This document shows positions 35,702-46,221 of a DNA stretch of 64,000 nucleotides, piece after piece (the first letter of the stretch is position 1; each line of letters starts with the position of its first letter). Source of the stretch: Leucocoprinus leucothites (lineage: Eukaryota; Basidiomycota; Agaricomycetes; Agaricales; Agaricaceae); the NCBI GenBank assembly GCA_013368445.1, contig JAACJO010000001.1, positions 3,695,450 through 3,759,449 of the forward strand. The letters are read 5' to 3'. The notes below the pieces were generated by a model, which saw only the letters and a program-made list of their open reading frames with translations, was not told where the DNA came from and ran no database searches. Both the position numbers and the translations under genes were made by a program.

Positions 35702-38700
35702 ATGTGGCTTCTCCAGACAGCACTAGCGCCGCTAGCAGTGCTACTTAGCTCAGTCCAAGCTTCAGCTCAAGACCGCACCCCTACTGGTCGTCTACTACCC
35801 CCTCCGCGGTTCAGGATACCACCAAGTGAGGCGGTTGACCACGTCAATCTGTAGGTATAAGGTCCTGCTAGCAATCTATGTTATGCTGATTGTATCAAGT
35901 CTCATAGGTAACGATGGACCCGGACCAGATCTGTCAGGAGGCATGATACCATCGACGGGCCCGCCGTTCGCTATGACTCGCTGGGTTGCTCAGACTCGCG
36001 TCAACTATATCTCTCATCTACCATACAATATCTCAGAAAGCAGTCCCACCATTCATGGCTTTCAAGCAACTCGACAGCCCGCGATATGGATGGGAGAAAC
36101 GGCGAGTCTCGCACTGGTTCCAGGCATTGCGCCATCAGGGGACCCGGCAGAGGTCAAAGCGGATTTCGAGGAGCGTGGATTGAAGTTTGTCGGCGGATTT
36201 AAGCAGCGAGGAGGGGAGGTGATTAGCCCTGGATATTACAGAGTTGAGCTTGAAGATGGCTTTGGAGGGACAGTTCTGGTGGAACAGAGCTCGAGTGAGT
36301 TTGTTTCTTCCCAAGCATCGTGAAAGTCGGGACGCTTACAGTATTTCGTTAGCGTCTCGGGTCGGGCACCTCCGATTCACATTCACTCCTGCTTTGAAGG
36401 CACCAAATGCAAGCACTCCCTATATCCTCATCGATGCCGTTCGCCAATCCATTCGACGAGACGATCCATCTGTGGTCCTTTTCCCTGTCGGGAACGTGTC
36501 TATTTCCCAGTCCACCAATGAGATATGCGGTTCTTCGAACGAACGTCAAGATGCTATCATCACGCCAAACTCGATTAAGGAACCAGCTTCGCATTTCAAG
36601 GGCTATTTCTGCGCTCGGTTTGACGTTCCACTTGGAGACGCTGGTCTCATGACGAATGGCACCTACCTCGGAGGCGAGACATCGACTGCGGGGTCGGTTT
36701 TGAGTGCTTTTGCGATGTTTCCGAGGTCACAAAGGGGTGAGAAGTTTGTGTTGAATGCGCGAGTTGGGACGAGTTTCATATCGGAGGAACAAGCGAGACG
36801 TAATATCGATCTCGAGATACCGGATAAGCCTCAGAGCCTAGGTGAGCGGCTACTACGGCATACTAAAAAGGATTTTCTCTAATGGCTATCGTAGATGAGA
36901 ACGTCGATATCTTGCCAGGTTCCCTCGAAGCCACAGCCAAAGCCGTCAGGAGCGAATGGGCAGAAAAGTTAGATCGCATACAAATAAAAGGCGCTATTGA
37001 TGAATCTCTGGAGATATTCTATACTGGCGTCGTTCATGCGCTGCAATACCCAAACGAACAACATGAAGAAAATCGTTATTACAGCGGATACGATAATCGA
37101 GTCCACGAAGGCCAGTCGTATACTGGGTATTCGATCTGGGTGAGTACCAATCTCCTTAATGGTTCTGAGTACGTGTTAATCGCCTTGTAGGACACGTACC
37201 GAGCTACTTGGGCTTGGACAATTCTTTTCGCTCCGGAGAGGGTACCTGGGATGGTTACTAGCATGCTGAACGATTTTAAGGAGGTTAGGACCTATTCATT
37301 TCACGTTGGGCGATAATGCTAGAATTGAGTAACGTTCAGGGAGGCTGGCTGCCGATGTGGAAGAACATCGTGGAGACGAATATCATGGTGGGCGTCTTCT
37401 GCGCGGCATGTTTGCAGGGCTTTGGGCTGAACTTCCTATTTAGGTTGGAACGCACGCGGACTCACTTATTGGCGAAGCTTTCGTGAAGAATGTGACAGGG
37501 TTCGATCGTGAACTAGCCTGGGAGGCTGTCTGGAAGGATGCGACAGTGCCACCCATGGCCGACTCTGATACCATGTAAGGGAAAATGTCACTCGTGGTAA
37601 CGACATATCTGACGACAAAATACAGGTACCGTGATCGGCAAGAGGTGAATGCGCGATATAAGGCCCTGTCATCACTCAAGCTGCTAACTGTTGGCTATTA
37701 GGACGTTGATTATGAAGTCCGCGCGGGATTGTCCACTGTCTACAACGATCCTGAAAAAGGCTGGGTTGCAGATGATATTCACTCAGAGAGTGGTTCTCGG
37801 ACCTTGGATTACGCTTGTGCGTGGAACTGTGCTCGAAATGAGCTCATAACAGCTGATAATCATTTCAATGTAGACGATGACTACGCAGTATATGTGGTAG
37901 CCAAAGCTTTGGGCAAACCCGATAACATCACATCATTTCTGCTGAACCGCTCGCGACGTGTTCCTTTTACTCTATACAATAACGAGACGAATTTCATGGA
38001 AGCTCGCAATGCTAATGGAAGTTTAGCTGGCCCTGACAATGGTTGGACTGAAGGTCCGTCTTTCCGGCTTTATCATTCACATTTTATTGAGTGGGTTTAG
38101 GTGATAAATGGATATATACGTTTGACGTAGTCCACGACGTTCCCCAGCTTATTCAACATCGGGGTGGGAATGTAAGCTTCGTCAAAAGCTTGGATGAACA
38201 TTTCGATGGTGGTCACAATCAGCACACGAATGAGGTATATATGGGCTTCCTTTGCACGAACTTTCCAGTTTGACATGCAGTACAGCCATCTCATCACATT
38301 CCCTACCTCTACTCGTTGGCTGGAGCTGCATTCCGAGCGCAAGAAAGAATTCGTACGATCGCTGTAGAAAATTACAATAATACCCCTCAAGGTTTATCAG
38401 GGGTAAGTCTTCGATGTACACTGTATTTATCCTTATTCTAACGTGTTGTCAGAACGAGGATTGCGGGCAGATGAGCGCCTGGTATATATTCAGTGCCATG
38501 GGATTTTATCCAGTTAATCCTGTTTCTGGTGAATACGTTGTTGGAACGTGAGTATACCCAACTCGCGCGACTGTTGCATGACTAATTTGTATTGATAGAC
38601 CCTTTTTCGACGAAATGATTATCGACTGGCCCCAGACGAACGCAATTAACGGCCAGTCCGATTCAAAGCGATTAACGATAAAATCCACGGGAGCGCCACA

Positions 38701-38863
38701 GAAGAAATACGTAAAATCGCTAACAGTGAACAGAGAAGCAGTAGTGATACCTGTTCTTAGTCACGAACAACTCATAGGTGGCGGGGAGATTGTTTTCGAG
38801 ATGAGTGGGGAAGTACAGGAGTGGGGGAGCGATCCAGGAGTTATGCAGAGTTTACGCGACTAA
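35702..38863 (+). CDS. GH92 alpha-mannosidase, secreted, complete
   Basis: 824 residues in 14 exons: 35702..35850, 35900..36294, 36353..36841, 36895..37139, 37191..37283, 37340..37387, 37444..37574, 37626..37644, 37702..37816, 37874..38053, 38101..38234, 38286..38402, 38453..38547, 38599..38863. Signal peptide MWLLQTALAPLAVLLSSVQA, then the N-terminal beta domain (VDHVNLLIGNDG, GGMIPSTGPPFAMTRWVAQT) and the alpha/alpha barrel (GYSIWDTYRATWAW, GGWLPMWKNIVETNIMVGTH, FDGGHNQHTNEPSHHIPYL, NEDCGQMSAWYIFSAMGFYP). All the long GH92 signatures are present, so it should be an active calcium-dependent exo-mannosidase outside the cell. It is a paralog of the gene cut by the left edge. The start is 11 codons inside the longest frame because only this ATG precedes the signal peptide. 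Confidence 0.93.
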
Positions 38864-39358
38864 GATAGAACTTATTCTAGCTGACGTTCATTGCCCTTGT
38901 GCGAATCCTTGTTCATGTCCTTGTCTGACTGCTATGGCGAACCGGCAGAACAATAACAGTTCCGATAGCTGTCTTATATATCCCTGGCGCTATCTAAGAT
39001 GCACAAGCGCTTTTTAGTGCAATCGTCCTCGGGTCTCAGTCGGTTCCCTTGGGCAGCAGGGATTGCGAGTAGCATATCCTGTGGCCCAATTCCGTCTGGG
39101 TCCAATAAAGATGAGTGGGCATCAAATATTATGGCTATGCGTTTTGCTTGTCTGTGGCGAATAGTTTTGGAGAAAAGAATATAAGCTGATAAGGTACATA
39201 GGCATGGCAAGTATTCGGCTCATTAATGCTGTAGTTTGGCAATGGAACCTTGCTAGCAAGTCGTGACAACTATCCTCATCCACTACCGCGACCCCTCTTC
39301 ACCATTGGTACAAGGTTTATCTGTTGGTAGCATGAGCGTTAGAATATCTCTAGAGGTG
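38864..39358. other. Intergenic
   Basis: Nothing recognised. Confidence 0.45.
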
Positions 39359-39621
39359 TCAAAACTCACTATTACAATGCTCGTAGCACTTGCTCACACA
39401 CCTATCCTTCTCCACCATTAACGAGACAGATTTACAGTTGTCGGCTAAGCATGTTCCAAGGAAGGATCAATATCACGACTCTGAGCACGCATGTCTATCC
39501 ACCTACTGATACACCGTCCTATGCAATTGCGTAAACACGAGCCCTGCCCGGGGGAAGACTTTGCCTGAGCCAACACAACATGGAGGAGAGCGACGAATGT
39601 CAAGAAGCGAGCGAGGTACAT
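39359..39621 (-). CDS. Small secreted cysteine-rich protein, 66 aa
   Basis: Two exons 39621..39507 and 39444..39359. Signal peptide MYLARFLTFVALLHVVLAQA; mature part of about 46 residues with seven Cys, including SCLRNCIGRC, DNC and CVSKCYEHC. The unspliced frame hits a stop after 12 more codons of low quality, whereas splicing (A|GTAGGT...GCTTAG) joins a second Cys-rich exon and gives whole codons. It is a candidate effector-like secreted peptide; no family recognised. Confidence 0.62.
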
Positions 39622-40459
39622 GATGATGGTGTAGGACAAGTGGGGAAAGCGCTGAAAACGCGACGCGTAACTGTGTACGTATTCAACAAGCGCCCAACTC
39701 ATAAACAGAGTGAACACAAAAGCATTAGAAGGGGGTGCCTTCATCTGCGGACGTATGGTCAAGGACCGTAGGCAGGAATTCGGAGCAGCCGTTGCCCAAG
39801 CTACTTTTGAAAAACAGCTGTTACCTGATTTTTACCACCGAAGAAGGGAGATCTGAGCTTACTTCGAGCTTTCTCAGTGAATTTTCCAGAAGCAGCAAAG
39901 GATTAACGACCGAGAAGGTCTAGCGTTATGATAACGTGCCGCATAGCCCGTAATTTGGCGCCCGTAATAAAACAAAGACACCGTATGCTCATTCGCTATA
40001 TATTCTCCCTGCACGTGACTACCGAAGCAACCTTGGGACTCGGCGAAGAGATAAGAGAAGCAGATGAGATTGGAAAGGACTGCGTTTTAATAGAAGGGGA
40101 TGATTGGATACTTCAACTTACTATTACTTATAGGCGCTTAACCTGACAGCGATGACGAAACATATTGCTGTGTTGGTGATACATCAACTGATGGACTAGC
40201 GGTATGACCTCCGAGGCGAGAAGCACCGTATTCATGTATCATTAATGAACTTTTATATGTCAGAGGCCAGGCGATAGGCTTCGAAAAGAGCGAGGTCAGC
40301 GGCGGTGCACTGAACAATGGACGATGATGTAGACTATTCCCACGGTACCTTGGCGCTCCGACTGAAATTCACTTTGACTTTGCTTGTCCTGTGATGACTT
40401 AGCTCAACCTCTTCTTGAAACAATATAGATCGAACGTTGTAGGCGAAGCTGCTCTCAGA
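39622..40459. other. Intergenic
   Basis: Nothing recognised between the secreted-peptide gene and F-box gene 5, which are divergent. Confidence 0.45.
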
Positions 40460-41879
40460 ATGTATGCACAAGCTCCAGCATGTCATTCCCAAACTCACTG
40501 AACGTTGGATATCCAGGACCTCCGTTGACAATCTTCCAGACGACGTTCTTCGTCTCATCCTCCTGTTCTGCATCGATCCTCACTCGTTATGCGCACATCG
40601 CTTATCCTCGTATACGACAGCCATACGTCTGGTATCCCGGCTTTGGGATATGATTGTCACAAGTTCTCCCCGGCTTTGGTCCCACATCCATATCGCATTC
40701 AATGAATCAAAAACTCCAGTACCTCCGCTTACTACCCTCAGCCACTGGATCGCCCTTTCAGCAGAAGTGTCGCTTTCGATTGAACTGAGTTTATCACATG
40801 AAGGCAGAGACGATGAAACCCGATTTATACGATCCCTCGATATCCTTTCCACTGCCATTCACCGGTGGCATTCTCTGCGTCTGCATCTCTCCATTAGATC
40901 ATCCGAATCGATTTCCAATGCTATTCAAAAATACGACCTCGCTCGGGCGGCGGAGCTTGACTTTGCAAACGTGACCCTCCGTTGCGCTAAAACGGACAAA
41001 ATGGACCAGATCATCCGCAAACTGAGTCTTGCGCCATCCCTGCGACATTTACGTTGGGCCCCGTGCAATATTCGATGCGCTTATGCGATGACCAGTGACT
41101 TTCCACTCGAACGACTCGCTTCTCTTTATCTCGGATTTTACGTACTCCCCTTCGCAATCGATGTCCTCCGCAAATGCACTTCTGCTGAGCACATAACGCT
41201 GTATTTCCCTCAACCAGGAGTGGAGCACTTTGTTCCAGCCACAACGGAACCAATTTACCTTCATAACCTTCGAGTCATCGAAATCGTTGTCATGGAACTC
41301 GACTCTCCGTTTCTCACACTTCTCCACGCCCCCAGGCTTTCGGTTCTATGCGTGAACTACACCGACTTCTTTGGTCATGGATCACCTCCAGCCAGTTCGC
41401 CACTTCCAGCGAAACTCAAAGAAGTGCTCAAGCGATGTCCGTCCTTACAAGTCCTCATCATCAATTCACTCCCTTATACCGAGATTTCTACGGTCATTCG
41501 AGCGCCCGAACTTCAAAACCTTCGTGTCCTCGAAATAATCTACCCCGATCCAGATAAATTCAAGGATCTTGAGACGGCCCTTGTTGAGGAAGATCGAAAA
41601 AGGACGGCCGCTGCTGCTTCATCTGAGGTCGTCGTTGACGCTGATACGTCTAACGCTACTGCACATGCCTCTCCCCGAGCGTCAAAAGCGCCGGAAGCTC
41701 AGAAGAACAAGAAGAACATTCAATGCAAGCCTTTGTTGGATGGTGCGCTTCTTATTGGATGGACGGATCCGGAGTGGGATGAAGAGTTTTTTTATATACC
41801 GGATTCGCCTTCAGTGCGGATGTGCGGTCGTACGATGGAGTGGTGGCGGATCATTTCCAAGTATGAGAAGAAGGTTTGA
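40460..41879 (+). CDS. F-box protein 5
   Basis: 454 residues. Proposed split start: AT at 40460..40461, donor GTATGC, 55-nt intron, acceptor TATCCAG, exon 2 from 40517. The protein starts MTSVDNLPDDVLRLILLF, an F-box, then RLVSRLWDMIVTSSPRLW, leucine-rich segments and a low-complexity insert (about residues 375-410, rich in A, S and K) before the final WTDPEWDEEFF region. An unspliced alternative starts at 40464 and adds 17 residues in frame. Adaptor for an SCF ligase by family; target unknown. Confidence 0.82.
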
Positions 41880-42329
41880 GCACTCTGGGAGTGCTATCCG
41901 AGCCGTTTTTGAGGGGATTCACATTCGATGTCGGCTTGAATTTAGTTACTGTAGAATTTGGGTCCGGTGCTGACACAATCGTAATTGTAAATTTCTGTAG
42001 TTGACTCGCAGTCAGGTATACTTAATAACATGTAGCATTCAGATCACTCGTTATTAGAAGAATCACAGTCCAATTTTCTCAAAATTCGAAACCTGGTCCG
42101 TTACGCATTAACATTGATATGCCTTAAGCCCGAGTGTAGCCACGGGTTATCTATCATCTCGATTACAGCACAAAAAAACTATCAAAAAGATAACACAGGG
42201 ACCGTATTTAGCTGAGCTCTGTACTAGCAAGAAGAGACAATACACTTTGAACGAAGAATAACACCTGGTACTGTCCGTAACACCAACCTGACTTCATAAT
42301 GACACAACAGGGTTCCGTCACATCGCCCA
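41880..42329. other. Intergenic
   Basis: Between convergent F-box gene 5 and the lysozyme gene. Nothing seen. Confidence 0.5.
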
Positions 42330-42881
42330 TTAACATGGGTGAACGATAGTGCTCGAGGCGGTCTGGAACAACTTGACCTCGGCGGCCCGCCTCCTGATAA
42401 GCCCCGGTAAGGGATGTCCACCAGCTATCTTCCACTTTGGCAACTCCTCCGCCGCAACTGTGTTCGGGTTCTGGCCGGCATTCAGCCTCTTAATCAAAGT
42501 GGAAGACTGCATGTTCCCACAGCCCTCATTGAACGTCCAAGATGCTAGCGCGCCAAACTGATTGTCGTTCAATCGGACGTTCGAACCGATAGCGCGGTTA
42601 AGGCAAGACTCGAATTGCTTCAAGTCGTTTACAAGGAGAGTGGTCGCTGTGGCTTCGGTCAATGGAAATTTGACCTCGGAGCAGCCTTTCGTCTTGCATA
42701 AATGGCCGTAGCCCACTGTGGGCAGACCGATTGGGTCTGGTGCAGGTTTCGGGACGAAACCCTCGAACTCTTTGATGAGTGAGAGTGTAGCGCCGTTAAC
42801 ACCTGGAGGGCATGCAGATGGTGCAGCCTGAACGAGAGCGAACGAGATCGCGGTGAATAGAAGAGTGAAGAATGCTTGCAT
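42330..42881 (-). CDS. Secreted GH24 phage-type lysozyme
   Basis: 183 residues, single exon, unlike most neighbours. Signal peptide MQAFFTLLFTAISFALVQA. The mature domain is a T4-like/endolysin glycoside hydrolase family 24: catalytic Glu in SLIKEFEGF, then TVGYGHLC, LTEATATTLLVNDL, LNDNQFGALASWTFNEGCG and the closing RRRAAEVKLF. The enzyme cleaves peptidoglycan between MurNAc and GlcNAc. Secretion by a fungus suggests defence against, or feeding on, bacteria. Lack of introns and the phage/bacterial family fit an old horizontal gain, but secreted GH24 proteins are known in other fungi, so the gain need not be recent. Confidence 0.92.
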   Translation of the reverse strand: MQAFFTLLFTAISFALVQAAPSACPPGVNGATLSLIKEFEGFVPKPAPDPIGLPTVGYGHLCKTKGCSEVKFPLTEATATTLLVNDLKQFESCLNRAIGSNVRLNDNQFGALASWTFNEGCGNMQSSTLIKRLNAGQNPNTVAAEELPKWKIAGGHPLPGLIRRRAAEVKLFQTASSTIVHPC

Positions 42882-44389
42882 GGTTGCTGGTGGCTGAGGA
42901 GTTTGCTGAGAATTGGTGTGCTTCTCGTTGGGGTATCCTTCAAAACATAGAGCCTTTTATCATGATTATTCCTCTGCCTGGCGCTCGAAAGGTAGCAGTG
43001 GAAGGCATTAAATGACGTCGGACCCCATATGGTGATAGAAGTCTTGACAGTACAGAGAAGTACTGTCATTCTCGGAAGGCAAGCTTAATGAGCCTGTGTC
43101 CGGCTGTCACTGATACTGATCTGGTGGTATGATTAGTGAAACTAAGGCGTAACTTATTATTTTTCAGTCAAAGCTCTCTTCCCAACAACTGGAAAACCAC
43201 CTAGCTCTCAAGTAGTCAATACATAAAATCACAACCTGCGGGAATGCATTGAATTCTTGCTCTATTCTTCATGTTAACTCACTGAACGAACGCAGGAACG
43301 AGTTGCTGATCCGTTGAAATGAGTGGAACGCCACGATCACTCATCTCCGTTGATGGCGTCGCCGTGTGATGAACATCGTGCTCAAAGAGTGATTTTCCAT
43401 CTACACGACCTTTGATTTGGACTACTTCAATGGCTTCGTGTTGTATTTGTCTGACATCTCGAGGCGTTCTAGCATCATCAAGCAACCACGAGTTAGTTCA
43501 CTTTTTGACGGTATCATGCGGGACATAAATTCGGTTTGCACCACGTTGCAACAGAAGTCAAAGCTTAGCACAAGACCTCTATGGTTCCATGGCAGTATGA
43601 ACAGTAATTATTTGATTGATTAAATATTACTCCCCATCAATGCTGTGGAACCGAAGAAAGTCCACCTGAGCTCTTCGATCAGGTGGTATTGACTGTTTGA
43701 CGTATTGACCTCAGCGTCCAGACACTGTTCGAGTCGCAGCAGTGCATATGATTCACTTGGAGTTGGGGAACTTCCACCTCCACTGCAAAACGCGCTCTAA
43801 CGCACTCCAAGGACAGCGAACCTCTGACATACGTTAGTACCCTAAAGACAAGTCACAGCCACTGGAGGAGTTCACATATTTTTCTGCACTTGCGCCTCGC
43901 TTGCAACTCATGCACCAAGCCAAGGCCCAAACGAGGCTAACCTAGACTTGCAACATAAAATGATGAAATTAGACTAGACTAGAATTATGGTCTTGCCAGG
44001 ACGTTTCACTCGGGTACTCTCAAGCTCGAAGCACAATATATCACATTCATTGCAGTCATACCACCGCAATCCTCTTTCGAAGCTAGAATTGATCTTCAGG
44101 CGCGATCCGGGGTTGCATGTGGTGCTCTCCAAGCTTAGCTGTAATAGGTTCCTGAAGATAATGAATACCCCGGTAGAGACTCTGACTGAGAGCTTTATAC
44201 GAGACTTCAGTTGAACATGTTAATAGAGAAGGAATCATATCATCTGATGCTTGCAGAGCTCAACTTGAAGCCGTGTCCACTGTCATCATTCAAAAGAGCA
44301 AAGTTTATTCAGGATGACACGATGCAGGGAAGTGACTCGAGGTTATCGGAGTTTTTGTGTGTGCTGTGTGCTGAGCTACGGGTACCTTG
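42882..44389. other. Intergenic; left part of tandem duplication unit 1
   Basis: No gene. From about 43240 it is similar to 46222 onward. Confidence 0.5.
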
Positions 44390-46196
44390 CTAATCGGATA
44401 GTAACGACATGTTGAGTGGTTTTACGAAACTATCGGAAAGATAATTACTTAAAGAAGCCGACGGAGTGACTGAGCGATCGTTCCATCCCAGTACCGGAAG
44501 CTTCGGGGAGTGTAAATCCCTTGCGACTTTCACGTCCCTTTCAGCTTCATTGTGCCAGGTTTTTAGGAGGTCCTTCAGCTCCTCATGGTCACCCCTTGAT
44601 ATAACTTCTACGACAGGAACTCTGGTGACATTAGGTGCCCCAAGAAGGCGCTTAGTGTCGTCGATGCTAATGTGTCCTAAACGGAGAAGATAGAGGCTCC
44701 GTGCAGTGCCCGCAAGATAATCAGATAATTTTTCCACGAACGGAAAATCTGGAGCTGGGGTGGTGGATAGAGTTAACGCATTCAAGTTCGGTGCTTGTAA
44801 TAATTGCAGGGGGAGAAGCGTTGTGAGGTGCATCCAAGGTCGAGTGTTAATGTTCAAGATCATCAAATTATCAAAGGTGACGGGTGATGGGGGGTTGCTG
44901 ACATTACTGTTGGTTAAAGGGCATCGCAGCTCGAGGACCATTTGAACGGCGGAGCTACACTGCCGCAATACCTGCCACGCTTCGTCCCAATCAGTGGAAA
45001 ATGCAAGGTCAATGTGGGTGAGATTTTTGAGAACGTTCGCCATATAGCTGCTCATAGTACGTGCTGCAAGGGGAGATGGGACAGCGAGAGAGAAGGAGCG
45101 AAGGTTGGGTGGATTGCCAACATTCTTAATGATATCAATGGATTCTCTTTCTGAGAATGCCTCATATGAGAGTGTGTGGAGGCAGAGAGCATCGGTGAAT
45201 GAGAATTGAGCGAGGATGTGAGAAGTATCACCGGCTACGTAAATATCGGCAGTTCGCCAGCGAACGGTGGATTGGCGAAGAACATCCAAGACCCCTGGTG
45301 ACTCCTCTTCGAAATAGTCACGGATAAGGTGAATGTGCGCAATGTTGAGAGGTAAATCCGCAGATCGTTCAAGCCAGAGGGAAAGCGCATCGGCAGGCGG
45401 TGATTTTGAGTGCTCGAAACTCATACTCGGGGGATGAAGACACAACAGGGTCCAGAAACTGGGCGTTTTAACCACGATATTATCCCATCGGGAGCAAACG
45501 AGGCGGAGTATTGTCAACTGGCGAGATAATCCCGTCATTCGAGTGCGTATAAAGGCCTTGTGGACAAATTCGGTGGAGCAGAGGAAAATAGAGGTGAGAA
45601 TTTCAGTCGGTAACTGGTTGATGGGCGAGCTGAGTTACCGAGTAAGGAGTAGTCAAATAAAATGGGCCATCGGAGGACTCACGAGGACATTTGTCGAAGT
45701 CGGGCGCAGTAGTGCCAGAGCTGGATCGGATGGGAAATGAATAATTAAGCGCTCATGCTGGGGCGAAAGGTGACCAATGCAAAATCAAGCTCAGATTGAA
45801 ATTGTCTGATCTGGGTTCCAGGGTGCGATCCGCTGTGGCGATTGGGTGGGGCGTTCAATGATCATCGCACTTAAGAGGACAATTGCTCATGTTAGGCACC
45901 GAAGGCGATAGGGCGGTATCAAAGCAGCTCCTCCAAAAAATACTTGTACAAAATACTGTTTTATTCCTACAGCCTTCTGGAAGGACCTAGTCCAGAGCCA
46001 CTCAAGCGAATGTGCAGTTGGTGATGGGTGTGGACCTCTCACAGGGTTGTACAGACCCGAATGACCAGCTTTAGGACTATGCCGCTGGCAGTCGAGCTTC
46101 AAGCTGGGAAGAAAACTTATACCGTATGTCCGTAGCTGGAATCGAACCAGCGGCTCTTCGGAGCAAATGCCACAATGAAGTGATTTAACCCCTAAT
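43240..46196 (+). repeat. Direct tandem duplication, unit 1
   Basis: It shares with unit 2, in the same order, the words GAATTCTTGCTCTATTCTTC / AAATTCTTGCTCTATTCTTC, the F-box gene, its promoter and a tRNA-His-like sequence. Unit 1 is about 300 bp longer, with the extra sequence lying before the F-box gene 3' end. Confidence 0.85.
44390..45690 (-). CDS. F-box protein 6 (tandem paralog of 7)
   Basis: Two exons: an 8-nt coding exon 45690..45683 (ATGTCCTC) and 45629..44390. Joined, the N-terminus reads MSSSPINQLPTEILTSIFL, so the F-box is complete. The first ATG inside exon 2 (45538) would lose it. Then RLVCSRWDNIVVKTPSFWTL and leucine-rich segments, ending NYLSDSFVKPLN...LLSD. Total 415 residues. 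Exon 1, its GTGAGTCC donor and the CTCAG acceptor are the same in gene 7. SCF adaptor by family. Confidence 0.85.
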
Positions 46197-46206
46197 GCAT
46201 AAATTG
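46127..46206 (-). pseudogene. Truncated tRNA-His-like sequence
   Basis: Identical or nearly so to the tRNA at 48793-48872 over the T arm, anticodon loop (TTGTGGC) and most of the D arm. The similarity ends within the D stem (CCTAAT then GCATAA), so the 5' acceptor strand is missing. One anticodon-stem pair is also broken. It lies exactly at the junction between duplication units 1 and 2. Confidence 0.65.
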
Positions 46207-46221
46207 CCGTACCCAACTGTG

